From positions 1 to 43,805 of the forward strand of contig CAKVEY010000001.1 in NCBI GenBank assembly GCA_934746185.1: 43,805 nt of DNA. The letters are read 5' to 3'. This document shows, one piece after another, positions 9,472-17,044 of this stretch; positions within the stretch are counted from its first letter, which is position 1, and each line of letters begins with the position of its first letter. The translations under genes and the position numbers were made by a program. This stretch comes from an uncultured Clostridia bacterium (GTDB lineage: Bacteria > Bacillota > Clostridia > Christensenellales > UBA1242). Under the pieces are notes generated by a model. It had not been told where the DNA came from. It made no database searches and saw only the letters and a list, made by a program, of their open reading frames with translations.

Positions 9472-9749
9472 TATTTACCTATAATTTCAATTAATTTTTT
9501 CAAATTTTCTTTCTCACTCTCATTCATCATTGGCGAAACCGTATTATAAATATTATCTAATTTCTCCTTGCTTAAATTTCCTTTTGCCTTTTCTCTACTT
9601 GCAACTTTAATTAATTCTTCATAAAGTTCACTATTAGATTTATTTTTATATTTATTAACTAGTTCATCATAATTAATATCAACCTTATTCTCCATTTGTT
9701 TTGCTTTATCTAAATTTTCATTATTTTTACAAAAATTTTCAAAATCCAC
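9471..9749 (-). CDS. Small helical protein coupled to the subtilase
   Basis: 92 aa, family not recognised. It starts at GTG, six bases after GGAGAA. It is charged and predicted largely helical, with a C-terminal half of the pattern SNSELYEELIKVASREKAKG...NTVSPMMNESEKENLKKLIEIIG. It has no signal peptide, membrane segment or cysteine cluster. Its stop overlaps the subtilase start by one base, so the two proteins are probably made in fixed ratio. That arrangement would suit a propeptide-like inhibitor, chaperone or adaptor of the protease, but this is inference from position only. Confidence 0.75.
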   Translation of the reverse strand: MDFENFCKNNENLDKAKQMENKVDINYDELVNKYKNKSNSELYEELIKVASREKAKGNLSKEKLDNIYNTVSPMMNESEKENLKKLIEIIGK

Positions 9750-9778
9750 AATAATTCTCCTTTTTTTATGTCTAAATT

Positions 9779-9798
9779 AATATATGATTTCATATATT
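9779..9798. promoter_or_regulatory. 20-bp palindrome between divergent genes
   Basis: AATATATGA, TT, TCATATATT: a perfect 9-bp inverted repeat midway between the small partner of the subtilase (minus) and the Asn-rich gene (plus). Both strands carry CATATATTA, which resembles the CATANNNTA form of a sigma-K -10 box. A TATAAT (9798-9803) overlaps its right end on the plus strand. It could be a shared operator or a divergent sporulation-type promoter, and cannot be decided from sequence alone. Confidence 0.4.
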
Positions 9799-9824
9799 AT
9801 AATGATAATTATTAAGGAGTTTTT

Positions 9825-10238
9825 ATGCAAAATTTATATAATAAAGGCTACAATCCTATTGTAGAAACTATGAATAACAATTATTTAAACACTTATGCTA
9901 ATATGCAAAACTATGAAGATGACTTAAATAACAATAGTAAAAACAATGAAAATAAAACACAAGAAACCTTAGATGCGACCAAAAATAACAACCAAAATAA
10001 TTTTAACAACATTAGTGGACTTTTAAATATGCTTGGTGGCAATTCTAATAATTCAATGGATTTAATGAAAAATCTAATTGGTGGAAATAACTCTTTAAAC
10101 AAAAATGACCTGATTATGAATTTATTATCAACAATGAACAACAAAACAAGCACGCAAAATTATAAAAAAACTACCACAATAAGTGATAGCGATTTTTCTA
10201 GTTTTGTATCTATTGACGATTATAATTTTGTCGATTAA
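9825..10238 (+). CDS. Asparagine-rich low-complexity protein
   Basis: 137 aa, not recognised. Very rich in Asn, Lys, Met and Ser, with poly-Asn patches (NNNSKNNEN, NNNQNNFNN) and two similar Gly-Gly-Asn segments, GLLNMLGGNSNNS and LMKNLIGGNNSLN. There is no signal peptide and no Cys. Clear ribosome binding site (AAGGAG) before the ATG. The gene lies divergently from the subtilase pair across a short palindromic promoter region. The composition resembles structural or spore-surface proteins, but that is only an impression. Its stop codon is immediately followed by a long tetranucleotide repeat. Confidence 0.65.
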   Translation: MQNLYNKGYNPIVETMNNNYLNTYANMQNYEDDLNNNSKNNENKTQETLDATKNNNQNNFNNISGLLNMLGGNSNNSMDLMKNLIGGNNSLNKNDLIMNLLSTMNNKTSTQNYKKTTTISDSDFSSFVSIDDYNFVD

Positions 10239-10342
<104 letters not shown>

Positions 10343-10453
10343 CTACTATAAATAAATTGTTAATTAATTGTTATAACATAGTCATAGTAATAATAATATT
10401 AACTATAAATATTTTTAAAGATTATTAGATTAAATTGCGTAAATTAAATTAGG

Positions 10454-11587
10454 TTAAATTAAGTTTAAAATAATTTGATTTAAAACTTTAAAACCTTGGT
10501 CTGTTGCAAATAAATAATTATTTTTAATATTAATAAATTTATAATTTAGTAAGATTTTAATTTCTTTTTGCTTAATTGATAATAAATCTTGATTAAATAA
10601 AAGTTTATATGTACCTAAATTTATTCCCTGTTGTTTTCGTAATCCTAACATAATAAATTCTTCTTTAATTTCGTTTAAACTTAGTTCTTGCCTATTTTTT
10701 ATAGGTTTTTTATTTTTGTCTAAATAGTTATAATAAGAGTTAAAATCTGCAAAATTTTCATACCTAATATTATCTATTTTACTATGAGAATTTAAACCAA
10801 CACCTAAATAATCGTCTAAATTCCAATAAACCAAATTATGTTTACATTCATAGTTTAATTTTGCAAAATTAGATACTTCATAACGATATAATTTATGCTT
10901 TTTTAAATATTTTAAGCAAAAATCATACATTTTAATTGTTTCGTCTTCTTCTGGAAGTTTTAAAGTGTTGTTTTTAACTAAACTATAAAGTTTTGTGTGT
11001 TCTTCTAAAATTAAACTGTAACACGAAATATGTTTAATTTTTAATTTTATTAATAATTTTAAAGTAGATTTTACATCTCTTAACCTTTGATTAGGTAACC
11101 CTAATAAAATATCTGCGTTAATATTATCAAATTGTGTTTGTTTTGCAATTTTTACTGCATTTATAAAATCTTTTTTTGTGTGAATACGATTAATTTCTTT
11201 TAACAATTTATCGTTTGCCGATTGTAAACCAAAACTTAATCTATTAATTCCACAATTTTTATATTCTTTCGCTTTTTCTAAACTAAAACTATTAGGATTA
11301 CATTCAATAGTTATTTCAGTTTTATCATCAACAATAAAACAATCTTTAACCTTATTTAATATTTTAGTTATTTCTCCAACAACTAAACAACTAGGTGTCC
11401 CCCCACCAATAAAAATAGTTTTTAAATAAGTTTTTTTATTTTTATATAATTCAATTTCTTTTAACAAATAATTAATGTATTTTTGTTTATCTTCATTTTT
11501 TGCTATGTTAGAAACAAAATTACAATAATAACATTTACTTTCGCAAAACGGAATGTGAATATATAAACTTAATGTTTTGTTTTCCAT
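10454..11587 (-). CDS. hemW: Radical SAM heme chaperone HemW
   Basis: 377 aa from the preferred ATG at 11587. A longer frame adds 20 hydrophobic residues that do not belong to the family. The radical SAM cluster motif is C15-x3-C19-x2-C22 (FCESKCYYC), followed by IFIGGGTPS, ITIECNPNS and NRLSFGLQS, all HemW/HemN-like. It lacks the features needed for coproporphyrinogen oxidase activity and fits HemW, proposed to insert heme into target proteins. No Shine-Dalgarno sequence is visible. TAATAT lies seven bases before the ATG, so a leaderless mRNA is possible. It follows trhP on the same strand but is separated by a strong hairpin. Confidence 0.9.
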   Translation of the reverse strand: MENKTLSLYIHIPFCESKCYYCNFVSNIAKNEDKQKYINYLLKEIELYKNKKTYLKTIFIGGGTPSCLVVGEITKILNKVKDCFIVDDKTEITIECNPNSFSLEKAKEYKNCGINRLSFGLQSANDKLLKEINRIHTKKDFINAVKIAKQTQFDNINADILLGLPNQRLRDVKSTLKLLIKLKIKHISCYSLILEEHTKLYSLVKNNTLKLPEEDETIKMYDFCLKYLKKHKLYRYEVSNFAKLNYECKHNLVYWNLDDYLGVGLNSHSKIDNIRYENFADFNSYYNYLDKNKKPIKNRQELSLNEIKEEFIMLGLRKQQGINLGTYKLLFNQDLLSIKQKEIKILLNYKFINIKNNYLFATDQGFKVLNQIILNLI

Positions 11588-11751
11588 AATTAATATATTA
11601 TCATAAATATACAAAAAAACAAAAAAAATGAAGCAAATTTGCTCCACTTAAAACATTTAATCTTTTTTATAGTTTTGTTTTACATTATTAGTTTAGCATA
11701 AAAAAAATATAAATGCAAACGATTTTTAAAAGTTTTTTAAAAAATTTTTAA

Positions 11752-11787
11752 AATTATTTTACAAAAACTTAATTTTGTAAAATAATT
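11752..11787 (-). terminator. Hairpin terminator after the U32 gene
   Basis: Perfect 15-bp inverted repeat: AATTATTTTACAAAA (11752-11766), loop ACTTAA, and its complement (11773-11787). It overlaps the stop codon of the U32 gene and is followed on the minus strand by T-rich sequence. Confidence 0.7.
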
Positions 11788-12994
11788 AATCATTTTTCTT
11801 TCTTAATATATCATTTTTATGTAGTATCAAATCAGTTTTTATATAAAGTGGTTGTTGAACTTTATAAGCATCTTCAACATCTGCCCCTTCTGTGTTTAAT
11901 AGTTTTGTTACTACAATTTTTTTATTAAAGTTATTGCTTGGACTTAATATTTCAAGTTCATCGCCCACTTTAAAACGATTTCTTTGTTCTATTAAAGCAT
12001 AACCATCTTTACTATCTTCTTTAACAAGTGCCATAAATTCGTGGCTTTGAATTGGAGTTGATGTTTCTAAGCACTCTTTATTGTTGCTTCCAAAATAAAA
12101 ACCTGTTGTATATCTTCTATGACTTGCTTTTTCTAATTCTAGTTTTAAATCGTTATTAAAAGGTTTATTTTCATAAAAATCATCAATCGCTCTTCTATAA
12201 GCATTTGTAACTGTTGCAACATAATAAGGACTTTTCATTCTTCCTTCAATTTTAAAACTAGTAACCCCTGCTTCGTATAACTCTTTAATATGTTCAATCA
12301 TACATAAATCTTTTGAATTTAAAATATATGTACCTTTATTGTCTTCTTGAATTTCTAAATAATTATCTCTATTTTTTTCTCGAATACAATATTCCCATCT
12401 GCACGCTTGAACGCAAGCACCCCTGTTAGAATCTCTACCTGTTAAGTAGTTAGATAGCAAGCATCTACCCGAATAACTAATGCACATAGCACCGTGAACA
12501 AAAGTTTCAATAACAATATCACTAGGAATATAATCTCTTATTTCCTTAATTTCTTTTAAACTTAATTCTCTTGCTAAAACTAACCTTTTAGCGCCATATT
12601 TTACAAATTCCATAGCAGAATATTTATTCGTAATATTTGCTTGAGTTGAAACGTGAATTTCTAAGTTTGGTGCAACCTTTTTAACAACACTCATTATTCC
12701 AATATCACTAACAATAACGGCATCTGCTTTAATTTCGTCAAGGTATTTAACATATTCTTCTAAACCATTAAAGTCACCATTATGGGCTAAAATGTTTAAT
12801 GTTATGTAGCATTTTTTGCCTAAACTATGAGCGTACTCGATACTTTCTTTTAACTCGTTTTCATCAAAGTTAGATGAAAAGGCTCTTAAACCAAATTTTT
12901 TACCTGCCATATAAACAGCATCAGCGCCAAAATAAAAGGCTGTTTTTAATTTTTCTATATCACCTGCTGGGCTTAATAACTCTATTTTTTCCAT
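11786..12994 (-). CDS. trhP: U32 peptidase-family tRNA 5-hydroxyuridine synthesis protein TrhP
   Basis: 402 aa. Starts MEKIELLSPAGDIEKLK, has the U32 signature around ETFVHGAMCISYSGRCLLS and the cysteine group GACVQACRWEYC, then GTYILNSKDLCMI and FKIEGRMKSPYYVA. These match the TrhP (YegQ/YrrO) branch, which makes 5-hydroxyuridine at tRNA position 34 from prephenate, rather than a true peptidase. In B. subtilis two U32 genes sit together; here only one is present. TATAAT ends exactly six bases before the ATG and there is no Shine-Dalgarno sequence, so it is probably leaderless. Confidence 0.88.
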   Translation of the reverse strand: MEKIELLSPAGDIEKLKTAFYFGADAVYMAGKKFGLRAFSSNFDENELKESIEYAHSLGKKCYITLNILAHNGDFNGLEEYVKYLDEIKADAVIVSDIGIMSVVKKVAPNLEIHVSTQANITNKYSAMEFVKYGAKRLVLARELSLKEIKEIRDYIPSDIVIETFVHGAMCISYSGRCLLSNYLTGRDSNRGACVQACRWEYCIREKNRDNYLEIQEDNKGTYILNSKDLCMIEHIKELYEAGVTSFKIEGRMKSPYYVATVTNAYRRAIDDFYENKPFNNDLKLELEKASHRRYTTGFYFGSNNKECLETSTPIQSHEFMALVKEDSKDGYALIEQRNRFKVGDELEILSPSNNFNKKIVVTKLLNTEGADVEDAYKVQQPLYIKTDLILHKNDILRKKND

Positions 12995-13000
12995 AGGTTT

Positions 13001-13006
13001 ATTATA
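13001..13006 (-). promoter_or_regulatory. -10 box of trhP, predicted leaderless
   Basis: TATAAT in TGTGATATAAT (extended -10) followed by AAACCT and the ATG at 12994. No good -35 hexamer is seen at 17 bp, which the extended -10 may offset. Confidence 0.55.
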
Positions 13007-13060
13007 TCACAAAAGTTTAAAAATAAAAACGAATTTTAAAATATTTAGTTAAATTAAATG

Positions 13061-13708
13061 CTAAACATTAATAATATCATTAAAATCTATGTAAAAATCT
13101 TTTGTATTATTTTTGTTATAATAAACGGCAACTTTTTTATTTAGAATGTTATAATTAGTTAGTTTATTTGTTTTTTTATTAAAAAACAAAACTTCACCAT
13201 TATTGTCATAAGCACATTCAATAGTTAAAGGTGCGCCGTTTACATTATTTTGTTTAGATATATTAACTATTTTTGCATAAATTTTGTTGCCTTCGCCTGC
13301 AAGCCTTAAAAACTTACTTTTTTGCTTTAAAAATGAAATTAAAATTACGCTATCTACAATCAATAAAATTACAGCAAATACACTTGTAATAGATGGGAAA
13401 ATATACAAAAAACTTTCAGTATATGCATCATTTAAAGTAGTTGGATTATAATAAATTTTTATTTTTTGACCTTCTTTCCACCAACTAACATATTCATTTA
13501 ATCTCATTTCATAATTTTCTTCATTAACCGAAAAAGAAACATACACATCTTCGTCTTCGGTGATTCTTGTAATAGTGGATTCGACTAAAACATAGTTGTT
13601 TTTTATTGTTAATGAACGATTTAATCCTAAAATAGAAGTTACCAAACAAATAACACAAAAAAATGACACCATTATTAAACAAATTTTTTTGCTTTTACTC
13701 ATTTTCAT
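13061..13708 (-). CDS. DUF3592-like membrane protein
   Basis: About 215 aa from the ATG at 13708, chosen because GGTGAT lies four to five bases upstream. An ATG at 13720 or 13702 is also possible. Two membrane segments are visible: one near the N terminus (ICLIMVSFFCVICLVTSI) and one in the middle (IFPSITSVFAVILLIVD). Each is followed or preceded by a soluble beta-rich domain, including ENYEMRLNEYVSWWKEGQKI and KIKIYYNPTT, in the style of DUF3592 proteins. It overlaps the 3' end of rpiB by 14 bases, so the two are co-transcribed. Function unknown. Confidence 0.78.
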   Translation of the reverse strand: MKMSKSKKICLIMVSFFCVICLVTSILGLNRSLTIKNNYVLVESTITRITEDEDVYVSFSVNEENYEMRLNEYVSWWKEGQKIKIYYNPTTLNDAYTESFLYIFPSITSVFAVILLIVDSVILISFLKQKSKFLRLAGEGNKIYAKIVNISKQNNVNGAPLTIECAYDNNGEVLFFNKKTNKLTNYNILNKKVAVYYNKNNTKDFYIDFNDIINV

Positions 13709-14129
13709 TTTTATCACCATCTATGCTTTTTATTCTTTCTAAATGTCTTCCACCAGCAAAAGGAGTGAATAAAAAGTTTTTAACCATTTTTTTATATAAA
13801 AAACTTTTTCCTTTTAAAACAAGAACATTACAATCGTTATGCTCTCTACAAAGTTTACTTGCTTTTGGATTATAGCAAAGCCCTGCCCTTATGCCTTTAA
13901 AACGATTAGCGACAATACTCATACCTATGCCACTTTTGCAAATTAAAATACCTTTGTTTTCAGGGTCTTGTAAAACTTTTTCGCACAAAATCTTTCCAAA
14001 ATCAACATAACTAACACTTTTTAAACTATTTGTGCCTAAATCTTCATATTTTAAATTTATTTTAGACAAATATTTTTTAATTTTTTCTTTTAATAAATAA
14101 CCACCGTGGTCGCTTGCTAAATATATCAT
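13695..14129 (-). CDS. rpiB: RpiB/LacA/LacB family sugar-phosphate isomerase
   Basis: 144 aa, the usual RpiB length. It interconverts ribose 5-phosphate and ribulose 5-phosphate in the pentose phosphate pathway. Family motifs: YLASDHGGYLLKE, SYVDFG, ILICKSGIGMSIVANR (with the active-site Cys) and LCREHNDCNVLVLKG. The family normally has CG(T/S)GIG; here the Gly after the Cys is Lys (CKSGIG), a change at the substrate-binding loop that deserves notice. The start has no Shine-Dalgarno sequence, and TATAAT ends six bases before the ATG, with TTGTTA 17 bp further up. Probably leaderless. Confidence 0.9.
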   Translation of the reverse strand: MIYLASDHGGYLLKEKIKKYLSKINLKYEDLGTNSLKSVSYVDFGKILCEKVLQDPENKGILICKSGIGMSIVANRFKGIRAGLCYNPKASKLCREHNDCNVLVLKGKSFLYKKMVKNFLFTPFAGGRHLERIKSIDGDKNENE

Positions 14130-14135
14130 ATTAAT

Positions 14136-14164
14136 ATTATATTAATTTTAAAATTAATTAACAA
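14136..14164 (-). promoter_or_regulatory. Promoter of rpiB, predicted leaderless
   Basis: Minus strand TTGTTA (14159-14164), 17-bp spacer, TATAAT (14136-14141), then ATTAAT and the ATG at 14129. Confidence 0.65.
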
Positions 14165-14177
14165 ATATTTTTTACTA

Positions 14178-14215
14178 CTTTAAAAAAATTGATGAAAGAA
14201 TTTTTCACCAATTTT
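14178..14215 (-). terminator. Terminator of the kinase-topoisomerase operon
   Basis: On the minus transcript, arm AAAATTGGTGAAA (14203-14215), 5-nt loop, arm TTTCATCAATTTT (14185-14197), then a T-run. All 13 pairs form when one G-U wobble is allowed. On the plus strand that position is an A-C mismatch, which fixes the orientation as minus. Confidence 0.75.
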
Positions 14216-14221
14216 ATTATT

Positions 14222-17044
14222 TTATTGTTTAATTTCAAAAATACTAGTTAATTCTATTAATTTTCGGTCTTTAATTAAAATATTTCCTTTATTAACTCTA
14301 TTAGAAACTAAAATGTTTGAAGAATCTACAATATAGTTTTTGTTTTTATTATCTGTAACAAATAAGTCAAAATCTGTGCTTAAAATAGTGGCATAAACAA
14401 TTTTGTCACCTGTGCTATCGCCTAAACTATAAACTTTAACACCTTTTCGGCTTCGAGAAAGTAGTTCAAAGTTAGATAAATCAACTTTTTTAGAATAGCC
14501 TTTATTTGTTATAACTAAAACATTTTCTTTATCTACTTGACCAGCAAACACAACAAAATCGCCATCATTCAAACTAATTCCTTTAACGCCTTGTGCTGTT
14601 TTACTAGTTAGTGGAATATCATCGCTTTTTGCATACAAACTCATTCCACAAGACGAAATAAACATTAAGTTCTTTTTGTTAAAGATTTCAATATTAATTA
14701 CTTCATCATCTTTAAGTTTAATGTAACTAGATATATTTTTAGAAATGTTAAATTCATCACCACTAGTTAGTTTAACTAAACCACCCTTTGTATAGAATAT
14801 TAAAGTTTGTTTAAACAACTTTTCATTTTCTTCAAAAACTTTAATAACTTTTTCTTCTGGGTTAAAACCTACAATCAAATCTTTTAAGAATATTCCCCTA
14901 TCTTTAAATCGTGCTTCAATAATTTTATCTACACTTAATTTATACATATTCCCTAAATTAGTGAATATTAAAATGTTTTTATCGCTTGAAGTTAATAGAA
15001 TATTTGAATGAATTTCATTTAATGTGCTTTTTTCATCAAAAATTTTAGGATATTTTAGATAAGTTTTTTCTGGAATTTTTTTGATTGCTTGTTTTTGAGT
15101 AGTTAAAACATAATATGGTTTTACAACTTTTATTATATCGTCTTCACTTATTTCACCACATTCTTTTATAATGTTAGTTTTTCGTTTAGAACCATATTTT
15201 TTCTTTATTTCTTCCATTTCTTCTTTAACAATTTTGTATTGAAGTTTATCGCTATGAACAATTTTTGTTAATTTATCAATTAATTTTAATAATTCTGCTA
15301 TTTCGGCTCTTAATTTTTCAACTTCCAAATTAGTTAATCTACTTAAACGCATATCTAAAATTGCTTGCGCTTGTCGTTCACTTAAATCGTAACGGTCTCT
15401 TAAAGTGTGTTTCGCTTCAACAGTTGATGCACTATTTTTTATTATTTTAACAATTTCATCTATGTTTTCAATAGCAATAATTAATCCGTGCAAAATATGT
15501 TCTTTTTCTTTTGCCACATTTAAGTCGTAAGTCGTTCGTTTTAAAATAATATCTTTTTGATAACGAGTGTAATAACCTAATATATCTTTTAATGTTAATA
15601 ATTTAGGTTTGCCATCGGCTATTGCCATCATATTAATACCAAAAGTTACTTGTAAATCTGTATATTTATATAAATAATTGATTATTTTTTGTGGGTCTGT
15701 GCCACCTTTTAAGGTTATAACCCCTCTTATGCCTTGTCTTCCACTTTCATCTCTAATATCTGTAATGCACGATAAAGTGTCCTTATTATTTTCTTTTAAT
15801 TCACTTATTTTGTGCAAGCATAGCGCTTTATTTACGCCATAAGGAAACTCACTTATAATTAAGTTAATTTTATCTGTTTTTGTGGTTTCTACATCAATTT
15901 TAGCACGAAGTATAACTTTTCCTTTACCTGTTTCGTACGCTTGTTTAACTTCGTTTAATCCTACAATAACACCACCAGTTGGAAAATCAGGACCTTTTAA
16001 AATTTGCATCAATTCATCAACTGTAATGTTTGGGTTATCTATATAAGCCGTGCAAGCATCAATACTTTCAGCTAAATTATGGCTAGCAAATTTAGTTGCT
16101 ATACCTACTGCTATGCCCATATTACCATTTACTAATATGTTAGGAAAACGACTAGGAAGTGTATCTGGTTCTAAAAGTTTATCATCGTAGTTTAAACTCC
16201 ATTTAACAGTATCTTTATCTATATCTCTTAAAAGTTCTAAACTTAAATCTTTTAGTTTTGCTTCTGTATAACGATAAGCTGCTGCACCATCGCCGTCCAT
16301 AGAACCAAAGTTGCCGTGTCCATAAACTAATGGTTCTCGCATATTGAAATCTTGTGCAAGTTTTACCATAGCATCATAAACAGATGTATCTCCGTGTGGG
16401 TGATATTTGCCGATGACATCACCAACTATTGTTGCCGATTTTCTAAAAGGTTTATCAGGGGTTAAACCTTGTTCGTACATATCGTAAATAATTCTTCGTT
16501 GTACTGGCTTCAAACCATCTTCAACTCGAGGTAAAGCTCTATCTAAAATAACATATTCGGAATATGGCATCATTGCTTCATTCATAACTTGTTTAATGCT
16601 TTTTAGAATATTGCCTTCGGCGTCTTTTTCAATGTTATCACTATTATTTCCGTTAAAATTGTCATCAATAGAAATAAAATCGTTATTAAACGAATTATCG
16701 CCAATTGTATTATTATTTATTTCGTTTTGCTCGTCAAAATTTAAACTTTCACTATCTACAACATATTCGTTTAAATCTTCAAGTTGTTTTTTCTTTTTAT
16801 ATTCGGTTACTCGTTTAGATACTTTTGGTGCAGAAATTTCTTTTTCAACTATTTTTTCTACTTTAATTTCTTTTTTATCACTCTTTTTACTTGTTGACGA
16901 TTTTTTAGCACTTATTTCTTTTTTTGTTTCTGTTTTAGGATTTTTACTATTTAAAACTAAATCATCAAACATCATTTGATTTTTTTGTGGAGTTTTATTA
17001 TCGTCTAAATTTTCATCATCTAAATCTCTTTCGTCAAAAATCAT
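14222..17044 (-). CDS. Type IIA DNA topoisomerase cleavage subunit (GyrA/ParC) with N-terminal extension
   Basis: 940 aa. Residues about 150 onward are the DNA breakage-reunion domain: ALPRVEDGLKPVQRRI, KYHPHGDTSVYDAM and the catalytic tyrosine Y259 in AAYRYTEAKL. A beta-pinwheel C-terminal domain follows. Its only GyrA-box-like element is weak (SRSRKGVK), so gyrase versus topoisomerase IV cannot be settled; the start of the core looks more ParC-like. The first 150 residues are an added acidic then Lys-rich, low-complexity, probably disordered tail. A strong GGAGGAG supports the long start, and the ATG overlaps the stop of the ATPase subunit (ATGA). Last gene of a three-gene operon. Confidence 0.93.
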   Translation of the reverse strand: MIFDERDLDDENLDDNKTPQKNQMMFDDLVLNSKNPKTETKKEISAKKSSTSKKSDKKEIKVEKIVEKEISAPKVSKRVTEYKKKKQLEDLNEYVVDSESLNFDEQNEINNNTIGDNSFNNDFISIDDNFNGNNSDNIEKDAEGNILKSIKQVMNEAMMPYSEYVILDRALPRVEDGLKPVQRRIIYDMYEQGLTPDKPFRKSATIVGDVIGKYHPHGDTSVYDAMVKLAQDFNMREPLVYGHGNFGSMDGDGAAAYRYTEAKLKDLSLELLRDIDKDTVKWSLNYDDKLLEPDTLPSRFPNILVNGNMGIAVGIATKFASHNLAESIDACTAYIDNPNITVDELMQILKGPDFPTGGVIVGLNEVKQAYETGKGKVILRAKIDVETTKTDKINLIISEFPYGVNKALCLHKISELKENNKDTLSCITDIRDESGRQGIRGVITLKGGTDPQKIINYLYKYTDLQVTFGINMMAIADGKPKLLTLKDILGYYTRYQKDIILKRTTYDLNVAKEKEHILHGLIIAIENIDEIVKIIKNSASTVEAKHTLRDRYDLSERQAQAILDMRLSRLTNLEVEKLRAEIAELLKLIDKLTKIVHSDKLQYKIVKEEMEEIKKKYGSKRKTNIIKECGEISEDDIIKVVKPYYVLTTQKQAIKKIPEKTYLKYPKIFDEKSTLNEIHSNILLTSSDKNILIFTNLGNMYKLSVDKIIEARFKDRGIFLKDLIVGFNPEEKVIKVFEENEKLFKQTLIFYTKGGLVKLTSGDEFNISKNISSYIKLKDDEVINIEIFNKKNLMFISSCGMSLYAKSDDIPLTSKTAQGVKGISLNDGDFVVFAGQVDKENVLVITNKGYSKKVDLSNFELLSRSRKGVKVYSLGDSTGDKIVYATILSTDFDLFVTDNKNKNYIVDSSNILVSNRVNKGNILIKDRKLIELTSIFEIKQ

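Noticed and set aside
11588..11647. Longer hemW start adding 20 hydrophobic residues
   Set aside because: The added residues do not belong to the family and would overlap the candidate promoter; ATG at 11587 fits the family start.
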